A stretch of 19,957 nucleotides of DNA from Paracoccaceae bacterium (GCA_902525995.1 CABZJG010000010.1:1-19957), one strand, 5' to 3'; shown: positions 6,739-13,007, counted from the stretch's first letter. Notes: generated by a model not told the origin, from the letters alone. A program made the numbers and translations.

Positions 6739-6757
6739 TCCAAGGCTTGCGGAAAGT

Positions 6758-7234
6758 TCAATCGCAAACCTGCGCATATCGCTCCTGATCAACGACAAGG
6801 CACTGTGCTGCGGTGCTCAATCGTGCGTCAGGGTGGGCGCTGCAACAATCTAGCAGGTCTTGTAGTTCAATTGGGCGGGGTGTTGATACTTGTGCGCTCG
6901 CATTACCCGCACGGATAGCCCACAAATCATCGCTTTCGCTAGGTTCAACGTCAAAATCACTCGCCACCAGTTCAGATGCCATATCAGAAAATTGAACTGC
7001 CAAGCCGTTATTGAATCCATTTACATACCCCATAACAGCACCAGCGTATGCGATCTCATTTATGCGATCCGAGAACTCCCGCCCTTCCAATCCGCTAGAG
7101 AAAAGTTGTGATATATCAGAGCACTTAGCGAGGCGAAGCCAGCGATCCGGCCTCTCAGGATCAAATCCCTGCGCAATCGCCTGTTGTGGCCCAGCCAATA
7201 GCAGGGGCACCGCCAAGAACGCAGCCAACTTCAT
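6758..7234 (-). CDS. Exported small protein cotranscribed with the repressor
   Basis: A 158-residue protein beginning MKLAAFLAVPLLLAGPQQAIAQG, a clear Sec signal peptide with a likely cut after AIAQ or close by. The mature part has five Cys (including a CC pair in LLDCCSAH) and the pattern AGAVMGYVNGF, later ELQDLLDCCSAHPDARLS. That pattern loosely recalls Rap1a/Tai-type periplasmic immunity proteins, a weak resemblance only. Its ATG overlaps the repressor stop as ATGA, so it should be expressed in the lysogen together with the repressor. That makes it a candidate lysogenic-conversion or superinfection-exclusion protein. Confidence 0.7.
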   Translation of the reverse strand: MKLAAFLAVPLLLAGPQQAIAQGFDPERPDRWLRLAKCSDISQLFSSGLEGREFSDRINEIAYAGAVMGYVNGFNNGLAVQFSDMASELVASDFDVEPSESDDLWAIRAGNASAQVSTPRPIELQDLLDCCSAHPDARLSTAAQCLVVDQERYAQVCD

Positions 7235-7902
7235 ACCTTCTCGCCTTTCCAAATGACTTTCCCTACCACTTCCAGATCACTCAAGTGCATATCCTCGGGC
7301 GGGTAGACCTCGCGGTTGTCGGAAATTATTTTGACATGCTCTCGCTTTGAGGATCGGGCAACCCGCTTGACATGCAGCGTTTCACCAAACCTCAGAACGA
7401 AAAGTCCGTCAAAATTCAGATCGCGCTTTGAAAAGTCGAGCATAACAATGTCGTCGTCATGCAGCGTTGGCTCCATGCTGTCGCCCTTCACACTTATGAT
7501 TGAGAGGTTCTTGGGATTCGAGCGGGTCAGCTTCTTCAAATAGTTGGGCGGGAATGCCAGGCTATTCGCAGCCAATTCTTCACTCTCGGCCAGCATTCCG
7601 TATCCTGCGCTGGCAGACACGTCATAAACAGCTACCAGACCTTCATCGCTTTCTACTCCTTCTCCTGCATGCACCACTTCTGGCACAACCTCAGACCGCT
7701 GACCCCCAAACAGTAGCCATTCAGGCTCAACCCGGAAGGCGGAGGCGTATTTCCTAGCAAGGTCAGATTTGAAGGCGCGGTTTCCATTCTCATGCGCCAC
7801 ATAGGTCTGGTACGGGACGCCAAGCCGCTTAGCGGCATCAGCGGCGGAGGAGAAACCTGCCTCTTCCCTAGCTTTTCGAAGTCGTTCAAATGGTTCAATC
7901 AT
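7231..7902 (-). CDS. CI-like repressor with HTH and S24 peptidase domains
   Basis: A 223-residue phage repressor expected to maintain lysogeny and to self-cleave on the SOS response. The N-terminal HTH_XRE domain (about 5-62) includes SAADAAKRLGVPYQTYVAHENG. The C-terminal S24/LexA-type domain has catalytic Ser142 in VKGDSMEPTL and Lys179 in TLHVKRV. Ala99-Gly100 in VSASAGYG is the likely scissile site. The start at 7902-7900 is preceded by AGGTAGG. It is divergent from the Cro-like gene, with the operators in the 73-base gap. The stop overlaps the start of an exported-protein gene. Confidence 0.93.
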   Translation of the reverse strand: MIEPFERLRKAREEAGFSSAADAAKRLGVPYQTYVAHENGNRAFKSDLARKYASAFRVEPEWLLFGGQRSEVVPEVVHAGEGVESDEGLVAVYDVSASAGYGMLAESEELAANSLAFPPNYLKKLTRSNPKNLSIISVKGDSMEPTLHDDDIVMLDFSKRDLNFDGLFVLRFGETLHVKRVARSSKREHVKIISDNREVYPPEDMHLSDLEVVGKVIWKGEKV

Positions 7903-7917
7903 AGAAACCTACCTACA

Positions 7918-7931
7918 GCATAACGTTATGC
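7918..7931. promoter_or_regulatory. Operator (right, repressor-proximal)
   Basis: GCATAACGTTATGC is a perfect 14-base palindrome, 16 bases upstream of the repressor start codon. It shares the GCATAACG core with the sites at 6038-6056 and 7952-7966, but the half-sites are arranged differently. It could serve autoregulation of the repressor or preferential binding by the Cro-like protein. Confidence 0.6.
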
Positions 7932-7939
7932 GTTTGGTA

Positions 7940-7968
7940 TTGACTTGAATATATGCATAACGCATACA
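7940..7968 (+). promoter_or_regulatory. Right early promoter (PR-like)
   Basis: TTGACT (7940-7945), a 17-base spacer and CATACA (7963-7968). The arrangement matches the left promoter. Transcription from it should begin near 7975, practically at the start codon of the Cro-like gene. Confidence 0.6.
7952..7966. promoter_or_regulatory. Operator (right, over the -10 box)
   Basis: TATGCATAACGCATA, identical over 15 bases to the core of the left operator at 6038-6056. It covers the spacer and the first part of the -10 of the right promoter, so binding would block expression of the replication operon. Confidence 0.7.
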
Positions 7969-7975
7969 TGCTCGC

Positions 7976-8200
7976 ATGGAGCATATCTTTAACATCTGGC
8001 CCCGCTTGTCGGACTTAGCCGCCGACCTCGGCAAGCCATATCAAACTGTTGCCGCTTGGAAGCGCCGCGGTTCGATACCCGCTGAAAACGATCTGCAACT
8101 CATTCAAGCCGCCGAGAAGCGTGGGGCCAGCCTCACCTTTGAACAGTTGGCCTTGGCCAGAGCAGGCGGCACATCGCATTGCACGCAGGAGGCCAGTTGA
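7976..8200 (+). CDS. Cro-like HTH protein (carph-isopro type)
   Basis: A 74-residue DNA-binding protein facing the repressor gene. The helix-turn-helix spans about residues 10-45, with WPRLSDLAADLGKPYQTVAAW, then KRRGSIPAENDLQLIQAA. This is the signature of the small Cro-like carph-isopro-domain proteins of alphaproteobacterial phages. It is expected to repress the repressor promoter and favour lytic growth. No Shine-Dalgarno site precedes the ATG, and the predicted transcription start coincides with it, so the message may be leaderless. The next gene starts within its stop (TGATG). Confidence 0.85.
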   Translation: MEHIFNIWPRLSDLAADLGKPYQTVAAWKRRGSIPAENDLQLIQAAEKRGASLTFEQLALARAGGTSHCTQEAS

Positions 8201-8484
8201 TGGGCGCTTTCTTTCCATTTTCAAATTCCTTTCGGTCTCTGCTGTGGGACCAACATGCCCATCAAATGGCGAAGCCCCAAGGAAACGAGGTTTCGTATAT
8301 GCAACTGCGTGAAAGCCCAGTTCGCACGTTCATGGTCGACATCGCAACAAAGCAGGCAAGCTTTGAACAGAAAGTAGATCAAGCCCGCCGTTCAGTTTGG
8401 CTTGCCTGTTTCTTTGAACAATGCGTTTCGAAGCTTAAGCGCAAGATCGCCCATTTCTTTTCCGGTTTCAGGGGCGATTTTTGA
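8200..8484 (+). CDS. Small protein of unknown function (94 aa), overlaps an opposite gene
   Basis: The ATG at 8200 overlaps the stop of the Cro-like gene (TGATG) and has an excellent AGGAGG eight bases upstream, so initiation here is likely. The product starts MGAFFPFSNSFRSLLWDQH and ends in a basic, Phe-rich tail. It is not recognised. The last 93 bases lie antisense to the end of the minus-strand gene at 8392-8685, whose coding character is stronger. The tail here may therefore be unconstrained read-through. Confidence 0.5.
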   Translation: MGAFFPFSNSFRSLLWDQHAHQMAKPQGNEVSYMQLRESPVRTFMVDIATKQASFEQKVDQARRSVWLACFFEQCVSKLKRKIAHFFSGFRGDF

Positions 8485-8685
8485 CATGGCCGCTGCACCC
8501 GCCTCAATTTCCCGGACGAACGCATCAAGTTCTTCGACCGTGATCAATCCTTTTCGGGCCATGAGTTCAAGCATTTTGACTTGGACAGCCGCAGCCATTT
8601 TAGCGTTTACTTTCAGATCGGTGACGCTTTCGACCAGATTGTTGATTGCCGCCATTTGGTCGGTGAATTCCTTTGAAAAGGCCAT
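8392..8685 (-). CDS. Helical protein of unknown function on the opposite strand (97 aa)
   Basis: A 97-residue, almost wholly alpha-helical protein starting MAFSKEFTDQMAAINNLVES. It contains VKMLELMARKGLITVEELDAF and ends ALFKETGKPN. The pattern (Met/Leu/Ala-rich heptads) suggests an oligomeric coiled-coil bundle, somewhat like a phasin. The ATG at 8685-8683 has GGAG nine bases upstream; a TTG five codons earlier is less likely. It is oriented against the rightward operon, so it needs its own promoter and looks like a moron. Confidence 0.65.
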   Translation of the reverse strand: MAFSKEFTDQMAAINNLVESVTDLKVNAKMAAAVQVKMLELMARKGLITVEELDAFVREIEAGAAAMSKIAPETGKEMGDLALKLRNALFKETGKPN

Positions 8686-8747
8686 GCTGAATAACTCCAA
8701 ATTATTTTTGAAAGCTTGCTTAGCAGCTTTCAGAAGAGGTGTCTCCT

Positions 8748-9212
8748 ATGGCTGATCCCCGACAAATCGTGCGCGTTACAATGAAGGCGTTGATCGACCG
8801 GCTTGGTTGCCTTGATGCTGCTGCGGAAACCATCAATGCCCGCTGGGGTGCTGGATCAAGCAAGGGAACACTTTCCAAGAAGCTGAGCGGCCATCTTGCA
8901 TTCAACGTTGATGATGTGATCGCCCTTGAAGACGCAATTGGTGATTACCCCGTCACCAAGCTGCTCGCAAAACGCCTGCGAAACCGCACAAACGACATGG
9001 CTGAATGTCTCATCACGCAGACTGGCATTATCGCCAAAGAAAGCGGCGATGTTGTGCATGCAGTTCTTCGGGCGGAGCAGTCAGCCTGCGCGAACGATGC
9101 AGCCCAAGCCATCATTGAAATTCGCGAGGCCATTGCTGCTCTGCAAGCGGCGGAAGCGCGATTAACCGAAAACAACCCTCCATACCAACGAAAGGAATCA
9201 AACCATGCCTGA
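8748..9212 (+). CDS. CII-like phage regulatory protein
   Basis: A 154-residue protein. The first 80 residues resemble the phage regulatory CII family (PF06892 type): an N-terminal helix VRVTMKALIDRLGCLDAAAETI, then SSKGTLSKKLSGHLAFNVDDVIALEDAIGDYPVTKLLA. This is a lambda-repressor-like fold with the typical GTLSxKL element. The C-terminal half is helical. It is expected to influence the lysis/lysogeny or replication decision. The ATG at 8748 has AGAGG about eight bases upstream; GTG at 8739 is the alternative. It overlaps the next gene by eight bases. Confidence 0.65.
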   Translation: MADPRQIVRVTMKALIDRLGCLDAAAETINARWGAGSSKGTLSKKLSGHLAFNVDDVIALEDAIGDYPVTKLLAKRLRNRTNDMAECLITQTGIIAKESGDVVHAVLRAEQSACANDAAQAIIEIREAIAALQAAEARLTENNPPYQRKESNHA

Positions 9213-9564
9213 CGGCAGCACATACCCAAAAAACAGCCCAAACTTTGAAGTCGATCTCGACAAGCTACTTCGGGAACTCGGCGAGATCGACGGTAAGAAA
9301 GACGAAGTTTCCAGCGCCACTGGCGATCTGCGCTGCACGATCAAGGGCATCCTCGACAACAGCGGCTATCACAAAACGGCGCTGGCGATGATCCGACAAA
9401 TCAATGACATGCCAGCAACCAAGAAGGCCGACTGCCTGCGCACCTTCAAGCCGATGTTCGAGACTCTTTTCCCGGTCTGGGAGCGTGAAGTTCAAGACAT
9501 GCTCGACAAGGCCGATAAGGAAGCCTCCGAAGTCGAGCGTGATCTTAATGAGGTCGATGGTTAA
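9205..9564 (+). CDS. Small helical protein, possibly GapR-like (119 aa)
   Basis: Starts MPDGSTYPKNSPNFEVDLDK, with AAAGGA eight bases upstream. Residues about 20-60 run LLRELGEIDGKKDEVSSATGDL, then a short SGYHKTALAMIRQIN segment. That order, a long helix followed by a Gly-x-x-hydrophobic helix, recalls GapR/DUF2312 chromosome-binding proteins, but the match is loose. The second half is an acidic helix. A role in DNA binding is possible; the family call is weak. Its stop overlaps the next start as TAATG. Confidence 0.6.
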   Translation: MPDGSTYPKNSPNFEVDLDKLLRELGEIDGKKDEVSSATGDLRCTIKGILDNSGYHKTALAMIRQINDMPATKKADCLRTFKPMFETLFPVWEREVQDMLDKADKEASEVERDLNEVDG

Positions 9565-10133
9565 TGATTATTGGCCTTGACCTAGCCACAAAATCCGGCG
9601 TGGCGTTTGGCTGCGCCGGATCGGCCCCAGAGACCTACCAGATTGTTTTTGAAGGCAGTCATGAAGCACGACTTCTCGACTGCTTTGTGAATATGCGCCG
9701 CCTCTTCAAAAGCAATCAGCCTGAATTTGTTGGGATCGAACTCCCCATTATGGGGGGCAAAGCGAACCTGCGAGCCACCATGCTCAAAACCGGACTAGTC
9801 AATGCCGCCCGCATGGCTGCGTATAGCCTTGAAATCCCACATGAAATGTTCGCAACCCAAACTCTGGATCGGCACTTTTTGGGCCATGTTCCGAAAGGGC
9901 GTCAGAACCGCAAGAACGCGATCATGCGCCAGTGTGAATTGCTCGGCTGGCAAGCAGGCACTCAAGATGAATTCGACGCTATGCAGGTCTGGGACTATGC
10001 CGCCGCATGGCACAATCGAAAGCATGCTATAGCCTCTTTGCCATTATTCAGCGCCAGTAAGAAATCGAGCAAGCACATCCGGGCAGTTTCACGAAAACCA
10101 CGGTTCGGAACCCGCTTCATCAAGGGCGGGTGA
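9564..10133 (+). CDS. RuvC-like phage Holliday-junction resolvase
   Basis: A 189-residue RNase H-fold nuclease expected to cut branched DNA during phage recombination and replication. Visible acidic residues are Asp6 in MIIGLDLATKSGVAFG, Glu59 in EFVGIELP, and Asp135, Asp138 and Asp144 in TQDEFDAMQVWDYA. Together they supply the usual D-E-D-D metal site. The Lys/Arg-rich KGRQNRKNAI segment fits a DNA-contact region. The C-terminal tail is basic. Translation is coupled to the upstream gene by a TAATG overlap. Confidence 0.85.
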   Translation: MIIGLDLATKSGVAFGCAGSAPETYQIVFEGSHEARLLDCFVNMRRLFKSNQPEFVGIELPIMGGKANLRATMLKTGLVNAARMAAYSLEIPHEMFATQTLDRHFLGHVPKGRQNRKNAIMRQCELLGWQAGTQDEFDAMQVWDYAAAWHNRKHAIASLPLFSASKKSSKHIRAVSRKPRFGTRFIKGG

Positions 10134-10715
10134 ATGATGGCAAGCTTCACAAACCTGAACCAAATACCGATTTTCAGATACGGCCTCATCATGACAGATC
10201 CAGCTTGGAAGTATGAGAACTGGTCAGCCAAAGGCGAGCACAAGAACGCCAGCGCCCACTACCGATGCATGTCACTTGATGAGATCAAGAAACTACCCGT
10301 CGGACACTACGCCGCCAAGGACTGCCTGCTGTGGCTTTGGGCCACCAATCCCATGCTGCGGGTTGCCTTCGATGTGATCGACGCATGGGGCTTCCGCTTC
10401 GTCACAGCCGGTCATTGGGTGAAGCGCACCAAGACGGGCAAACTGGCCTTTGGCACCGGATATGCGCTCCGCTGCGCCGGTGAGCCATTCCTGCTCGCCT
10501 CCAACGGATCGCCTGAGACCGCCAACAATGTCCGGTCTGTGATCGAGGGCCAGGTGCGCGAACACTCCCGCAAGCCTGAGGAGGCGTATGTCGAGGCCGA
10601 GCGCCTGTGTGGGGATGTTCCCCGCCTTGAGATGTTCAGCCGTCAGGAGCGCCCGGGCTGGGACGTGTTCGGCGACGAAATGTCAAAGTTTGGAGGTGCC
10701 GATGCCGCAGCGTGA
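10134..10715 (+). CDS. MT-A70 family adenine methyltransferase
   Basis: A 193-residue S-adenosylmethionine-dependent methyltransferase that should make N6-methyladenine in DNA. The catalytic motif reads DPAW (22-25), a variant of DPPW that is common in phage members. Other marks are LLWLWATNPML (65-75), the GTGYALRCAGEPFLLA strand (107-122), SRKPEEAYVEAERL (145-158) and the C-terminal LEMFSRQERPGWDVFGDE (165-182). No cognate restriction nuclease is nearby, so it is an orphan enzyme. It may protect phage DNA or time replication. Two ATGs stand in tandem at the start after a GGGCGGG stretch. Confidence 0.9.
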   Translation: MMASFTNLNQIPIFRYGLIMTDPAWKYENWSAKGEHKNASAHYRCMSLDEIKKLPVGHYAAKDCLLWLWATNPMLRVAFDVIDAWGFRFVTAGHWVKRTKTGKLAFGTGYALRCAGEPFLLASNGSPETANNVRSVIEGQVREHSRKPEEAYVEAERLCGDVPRLEMFSRQERPGWDVFGDEMSKFGGADAAA

Positions 10716-11145
10716 TATTCTCCAAGAGGCCGTCGCCGAGAACGTCAAAGGCTCCTACAGCAAAGCCGAGGTTCTGAACCTTCTCAACAGCTTGGAACAT
10801 GAGCACGAGGTTACTGTCGTCGATGCTATCCGGCGCGGCGATGTGTTTTGGCATAAGGTTGTTGGCGGCAAGAAACGACCTTGGATCACGCTCTCGGTGC
10901 GATCTGACCTAGTTGTCGCCGTTGCCATGTCCTCGGGCAACAGCGCCCCTCGCATGGTGCAGGCGCAATGCCGTTTTTGGGCCGGTAGCTGGATCGGAAC
11001 GACCACCACCTTGGTCAACGCTGAGGAAGCCCGCCAGTCAATCACGCGGCCCTATACCAACCTTGAGCACCTTCGGGAGATTGAGGCGCATGTCGCTGAA
11101 TTGCATGGGCTGCGCTCTATCAAGGGACGGAGGCCGACGCTATGA
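10702..11145 (+). CDS. PemK/MazF-like protein without an obvious antitoxin
   Basis: A 147-residue protein starting MPQRDILQEAVAENVKGSYS, with GGAGGT five bases upstream inside the methyltransferase gene. After a helical N-terminus, residues about 45-80 read RRGDVFWHKVVGGKKRPWITL, then DLVVAVAMSSG. This is the order of elements seen in the SH3-like barrel of PemK/MazF endoribonucleases (GDxxW, KRPxxxLS, hydrophobic strand). A C-terminal TRPYTNLEHLREIEAHV helix follows. No partner antitoxin gene precedes it. It may be a domesticated nuclease or an unrelated barrel protein; the resemblance is from motif pattern only. Confidence 0.55.
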   Translation: MPQRDILQEAVAENVKGSYSKAEVLNLLNSLEHEHEVTVVDAIRRGDVFWHKVVGGKKRPWITLSVRSDLVVAVAMSSGNSAPRMVQAQCRFWAGSWIGTTTTLVNAEEARQSITRPYTNLEHLREIEAHVAELHGLRSIKGRRPTL

Positions 11146-11375
11146 GCCAGCCAAAGGTCACTCTTGAACCCTGCGGGCAGCAGTTCCGCCATAGCAAGAG
11201 CGCTTGGAGCATTGTCCTGCCCCTAGAACACCTCCCCTCATGGACGGATTTCTACCGCCGCCTGCGCGACCGCAAAGGTGGGCAGTTCAGCCAGCACTAC
11301 GCCGCTGATGTCGAGGCCCTTGAGCACTTCGCCAGCGAGCAAATCACAAAACAAAAAGACGAGGTGGCAGCATGA
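11142..11375 (+). CDS. Small phage protein of unknown function (77 aa)
   Basis: Starts MSQPKVTLEPCGQQFRHSKS, with ATGA overlaps at both ends of the gene. It contains LPSWTDFYRRLRDRKGGQF and a C-terminal helix. No named family is recognised. It belongs to a run of small, tightly coupled genes between the PemK-like gene and the replication initiator. Confidence 0.65.
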   Translation: MSQPKVTLEPCGQQFRHSKSAWSIVLPLEHLPSWTDFYRRLRDRKGGQFSQHYAADVEALEHFASEQITKQKDEVAA

Positions 11376-11473
11376 AATCGGACACCGATTCAACATGGAA
11401 ATCCATAGGCAGCCTAGCCGCTGATCTGGTTCAAAAGCTCGCCCCGAAAGCCAAGGAAGGAAAACAAGAATGA
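11372..11473 (+). CDS. 33-residue micro-gene
   Basis: ATG at 11372 overlaps the upstream stop (ATGA). The frame MKSDTDSTWKSIGSLAADLV, then QKLAPKAKEGKQE, stops inside the next start codon (ATGA again). It exactly fills the gap between two genes, and its last codons carry the AAGGAAGG ribosome binding site of the next gene. The sequence looks like an amphipathic helix. Function unknown. Confidence 0.55.
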   Translation: MKSDTDSTWKSIGSLAADLVQKLAPKAKEGKQE

Positions 11474-11799
11474 GTTCAGAAGCAATTTGCCCAGCCTTTG
11501 ATACGCGATTGGAGCTTACCCCATTCGAGCGTCTCGCGGTGATGTATTTCGGCGACCGAGCCGCCGACTTTGAAATTCGAGGCATCCACATTTCGTCTGG
11601 ATCAGTCGAAGGCTTCTTGGAGCTTTGCGGGGTTCGTTTCGAAACAGAAGCTACAGAAGCAATTCAAAGTCTTTTTGAGCGGAATCTCTTTGTGAACGTT
11701 CAAACGATTTACCCACACATCTATTCCGAGCGTCTACAGCACAACGGACAGGCCGTTGAAATTGCAGTCGTTCCCGCAGCAGTGGGAGCCCAGCCATGA
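11470..11799 (+). CDS. Protein of unknown function (109 aa)
   Basis: Starts MSSEAICPAFDTRLELTPFE, with AAGGAAGG upstream. It looks globular with mixed helices and strands (FERLAVMYFGDRAADFEI and on). The end is coupled to the replication initiator gene by ATGA. Not recognised; position alone suggests a role in early phage functions. Confidence 0.65.
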   Translation: MSSEAICPAFDTRLELTPFERLAVMYFGDRAADFEIRGIHISSGSVEGFLELCGVRFETEATEAIQSLFERNLFVNVQTIYPHIYSERLQHNGQAVEIAVVPAAVGAQP

Positions 11800-12584
11800 G
11801 CCACAAAGCATCAAGCTGGCTGGCCCAAATACCGCCCGAAGCTCTTAACGCAGGCGCCTTCCGCGTGCTGTTTCACCTGTGTGATGCTCACAACTCCACG
11901 CGGGTGCCACAAGAAGCCTGTTTTCCTAATCAGGAGACCCTGCGAAGGGTGACCGGCCTGTCGAATGGCGGCTTGAATAATGCCTTGAACGCTATTGAAA
12001 GCGCTGGTTTGATACGCCGAATTCGGGGCACTTCACCCGACACTAGCGAACGGCGCACCTACTACATTTTGGGGTGCGACTTTGAGCATATACAAGAGCA
12101 AACTCCAGAAAATGGAGTTAGTGCAAACTCCGCCCCACTGGAGACAGCAAAACCAGAGCAAACTCCACTTTTCGAGCAAGCAAACTCCACTTTTGAGAGG
12201 GGCAAACTCCACTCCACTGGAGACTATCCAGTAAGAACCAGTAAGGAACCAGTAAAAGAGAAAGAAAAAAATCCAAAAAAGAAAAATTCCAACGACACCA
12301 TTCGGGAATCTTTGATCTCAATCATCTCCCCAGACATGGCAGATGAGTTCATTGCCCACAGGCAAGAAATGAAAAAGCCCCTAACGCATCGGGCAACCAA
12401 AATGCTCGTGAGCAAGGTTAAGGGGCATCCTGACCCAGATGCAGTTTTCCGTGAGAGCATTGCCAACGGATGGCAAGGCGTTTTCCCGGATGCGGTAAGG
12501 GGCAGCAGAAACGATCCGCTTGCCCCTACAGGGCGCCCAGAAACAACCGAAGAGTTGGAGCGGCGGTTGCTCTATGGCGTTTGA
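11796..12584 (+). CDS. O-like replication initiator protein
   Basis: A 262-residue replication protein. Residues about 15-80 form a winged-helix DNA-binding domain (GAFRVLFHLCDAHN, then ETLRRVTGLSNGGLNNALNAIESAGLIRRI). The middle (about 100-165) is low-complexity and coincides with an iteron array in the DNA. The C-terminal part (MADEFIAHRQEMKKPLTHRA and on, to ESIANGWQGVFP) matches the helicase-loading tail common in phage O-like proteins. As in lambda O, the protein should bind repeats in its own gene and recruit a replicative helicase. Here that could be the phage TOPRIM-helicase about 1.4 kb downstream. Start overlap is ATGA. Confidence 0.85.
   Translation: MSHKASSWLAQIPPEALNAGAFRVLFHLCDAHNSTRVPQEACFPNQETLRRVTGLSNGGLNNALNAIESAGLIRRIRGTSPDTSERRTYYILGCDFEHIQEQTPENGVSANSAPLETAKPEQTPLFEQANSTFERGKLHSTGDYPVRTSKEPVKEKEKNPKKKNSNDTIRESLISIISPDMADEFIAHRQEMKKPLTHRATKMLVSKVKGHPDPDAVFRESIANGWQGVFPDAVRGSRNDPLAPTGRPETTEELERRLLYGV
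12098..12290 (+). other. Probable phage replication origin: iterons plus A-rich tract
   Basis: Five direct copies of GCAAACTCC start at 12098, 12123, 12158, 12180 and 12202, so the last three are exactly 22 bases apart. Two copies of CCACTGGAGAC lie at 12135-12145 and 12214-12224. Three copies of CCAGTAA follow at 12228, 12238 and 12249, about one helical turn apart. They lead into a purine- and A-rich tract at about 12255-12290 that would melt easily. The iterons are read in all three codon phases inside the initiator gene (as EQTP, ANS and GKLHS), so the DNA and not the protein is conserved. The layout matches lambda ori within gene O. Confidence 0.75.
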
Positions 12585-12606
12585 TCAGAACTCCACCATG
12601 GCAAGT

Positions 12607-12936
12607 TCAGCCGCGCCCAAACATGATCCGGGCAACCGCTTTCTTGATCGAACGCAGCTTGGACTGTTCTCGTTGGACGGCCTTCTCCTGCGCCAACATC
12701 TCGTTGATAGCGGCTTCGAGGCGACTGCCAGCGACCATTGCCTGGAGGTCGGCGACCGGATGAGAGGATTGGACGAGTTCCTTTTCGTCACCGCGAATGA
12801 GCGCAAATCGGTGTTTACAGTACTGGCCATTTTCACCCGCAGGGCATGTGCAGGTGATGACAGGACCGTCATCGGTGGGAAACACCTCAATCAGATATTC
12901 GGTGCCGCTGGATTTGCTTTTGACGAGATATTCCAA
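12607..12936 (-). CDS. SWIM zinc-finger protein on the opposite strand
   Basis: A 109-residue protein with a SWIM-type zinc-binding motif: Cys-Thr-Cys, eight residues, then Cys-Lys-His (VITCTCPAGENGQYCKHRFA). SWIM fingers occur in proteins that bind DNA or recombination factors. The C-terminal half is a charged helix. The best start is the TTG at 12936-12934, with AGGAGG seven bases upstream; the TTG two codons earlier would be only one base from that site. It is oriented against the replication operon, between the initiator gene and the structured RNA, so it must have its own promoter. That is typical of a moron. Confidence 0.7.
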   Translation of the reverse strand: MEYLVKSKSSGTEYLIEVFPTDDGPVITCTCPAGENGQYCKHRFALIRGDEKELVQSSHPVADLQAMVAGSRLEAAINEMLAQEKAVQREQSKLRSIKKAVARIMFGRG

Positions 12937-12978
12937 AGCCAATCCTCCTATGTGGAATCAAACAAATCAGAATTTTTC

Positions 12979-13007
12979 TTGAGCCGAGCACCTGCATGGA
13001 CTAGAGT
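12979..13007 (+). promoter_or_regulatory. Candidate promoter for the structured RNA
   Basis: TTGAGC (12979-12984), a 17-base spacer and TAGAGT (13002-13007), each box matching four of six consensus positions. A transcript would start near 13014, just before the first strand of the RNA stem. It is moderate by sequence and uncertain in an alphaproteobacterial host. Confidence 0.4.

Noticed and set aside
12098..12260. The iteron array as a CRISPR
   Set aside because: Repeat units are 9-10 bases, spacing is irregular, and they are inside an initiator gene.
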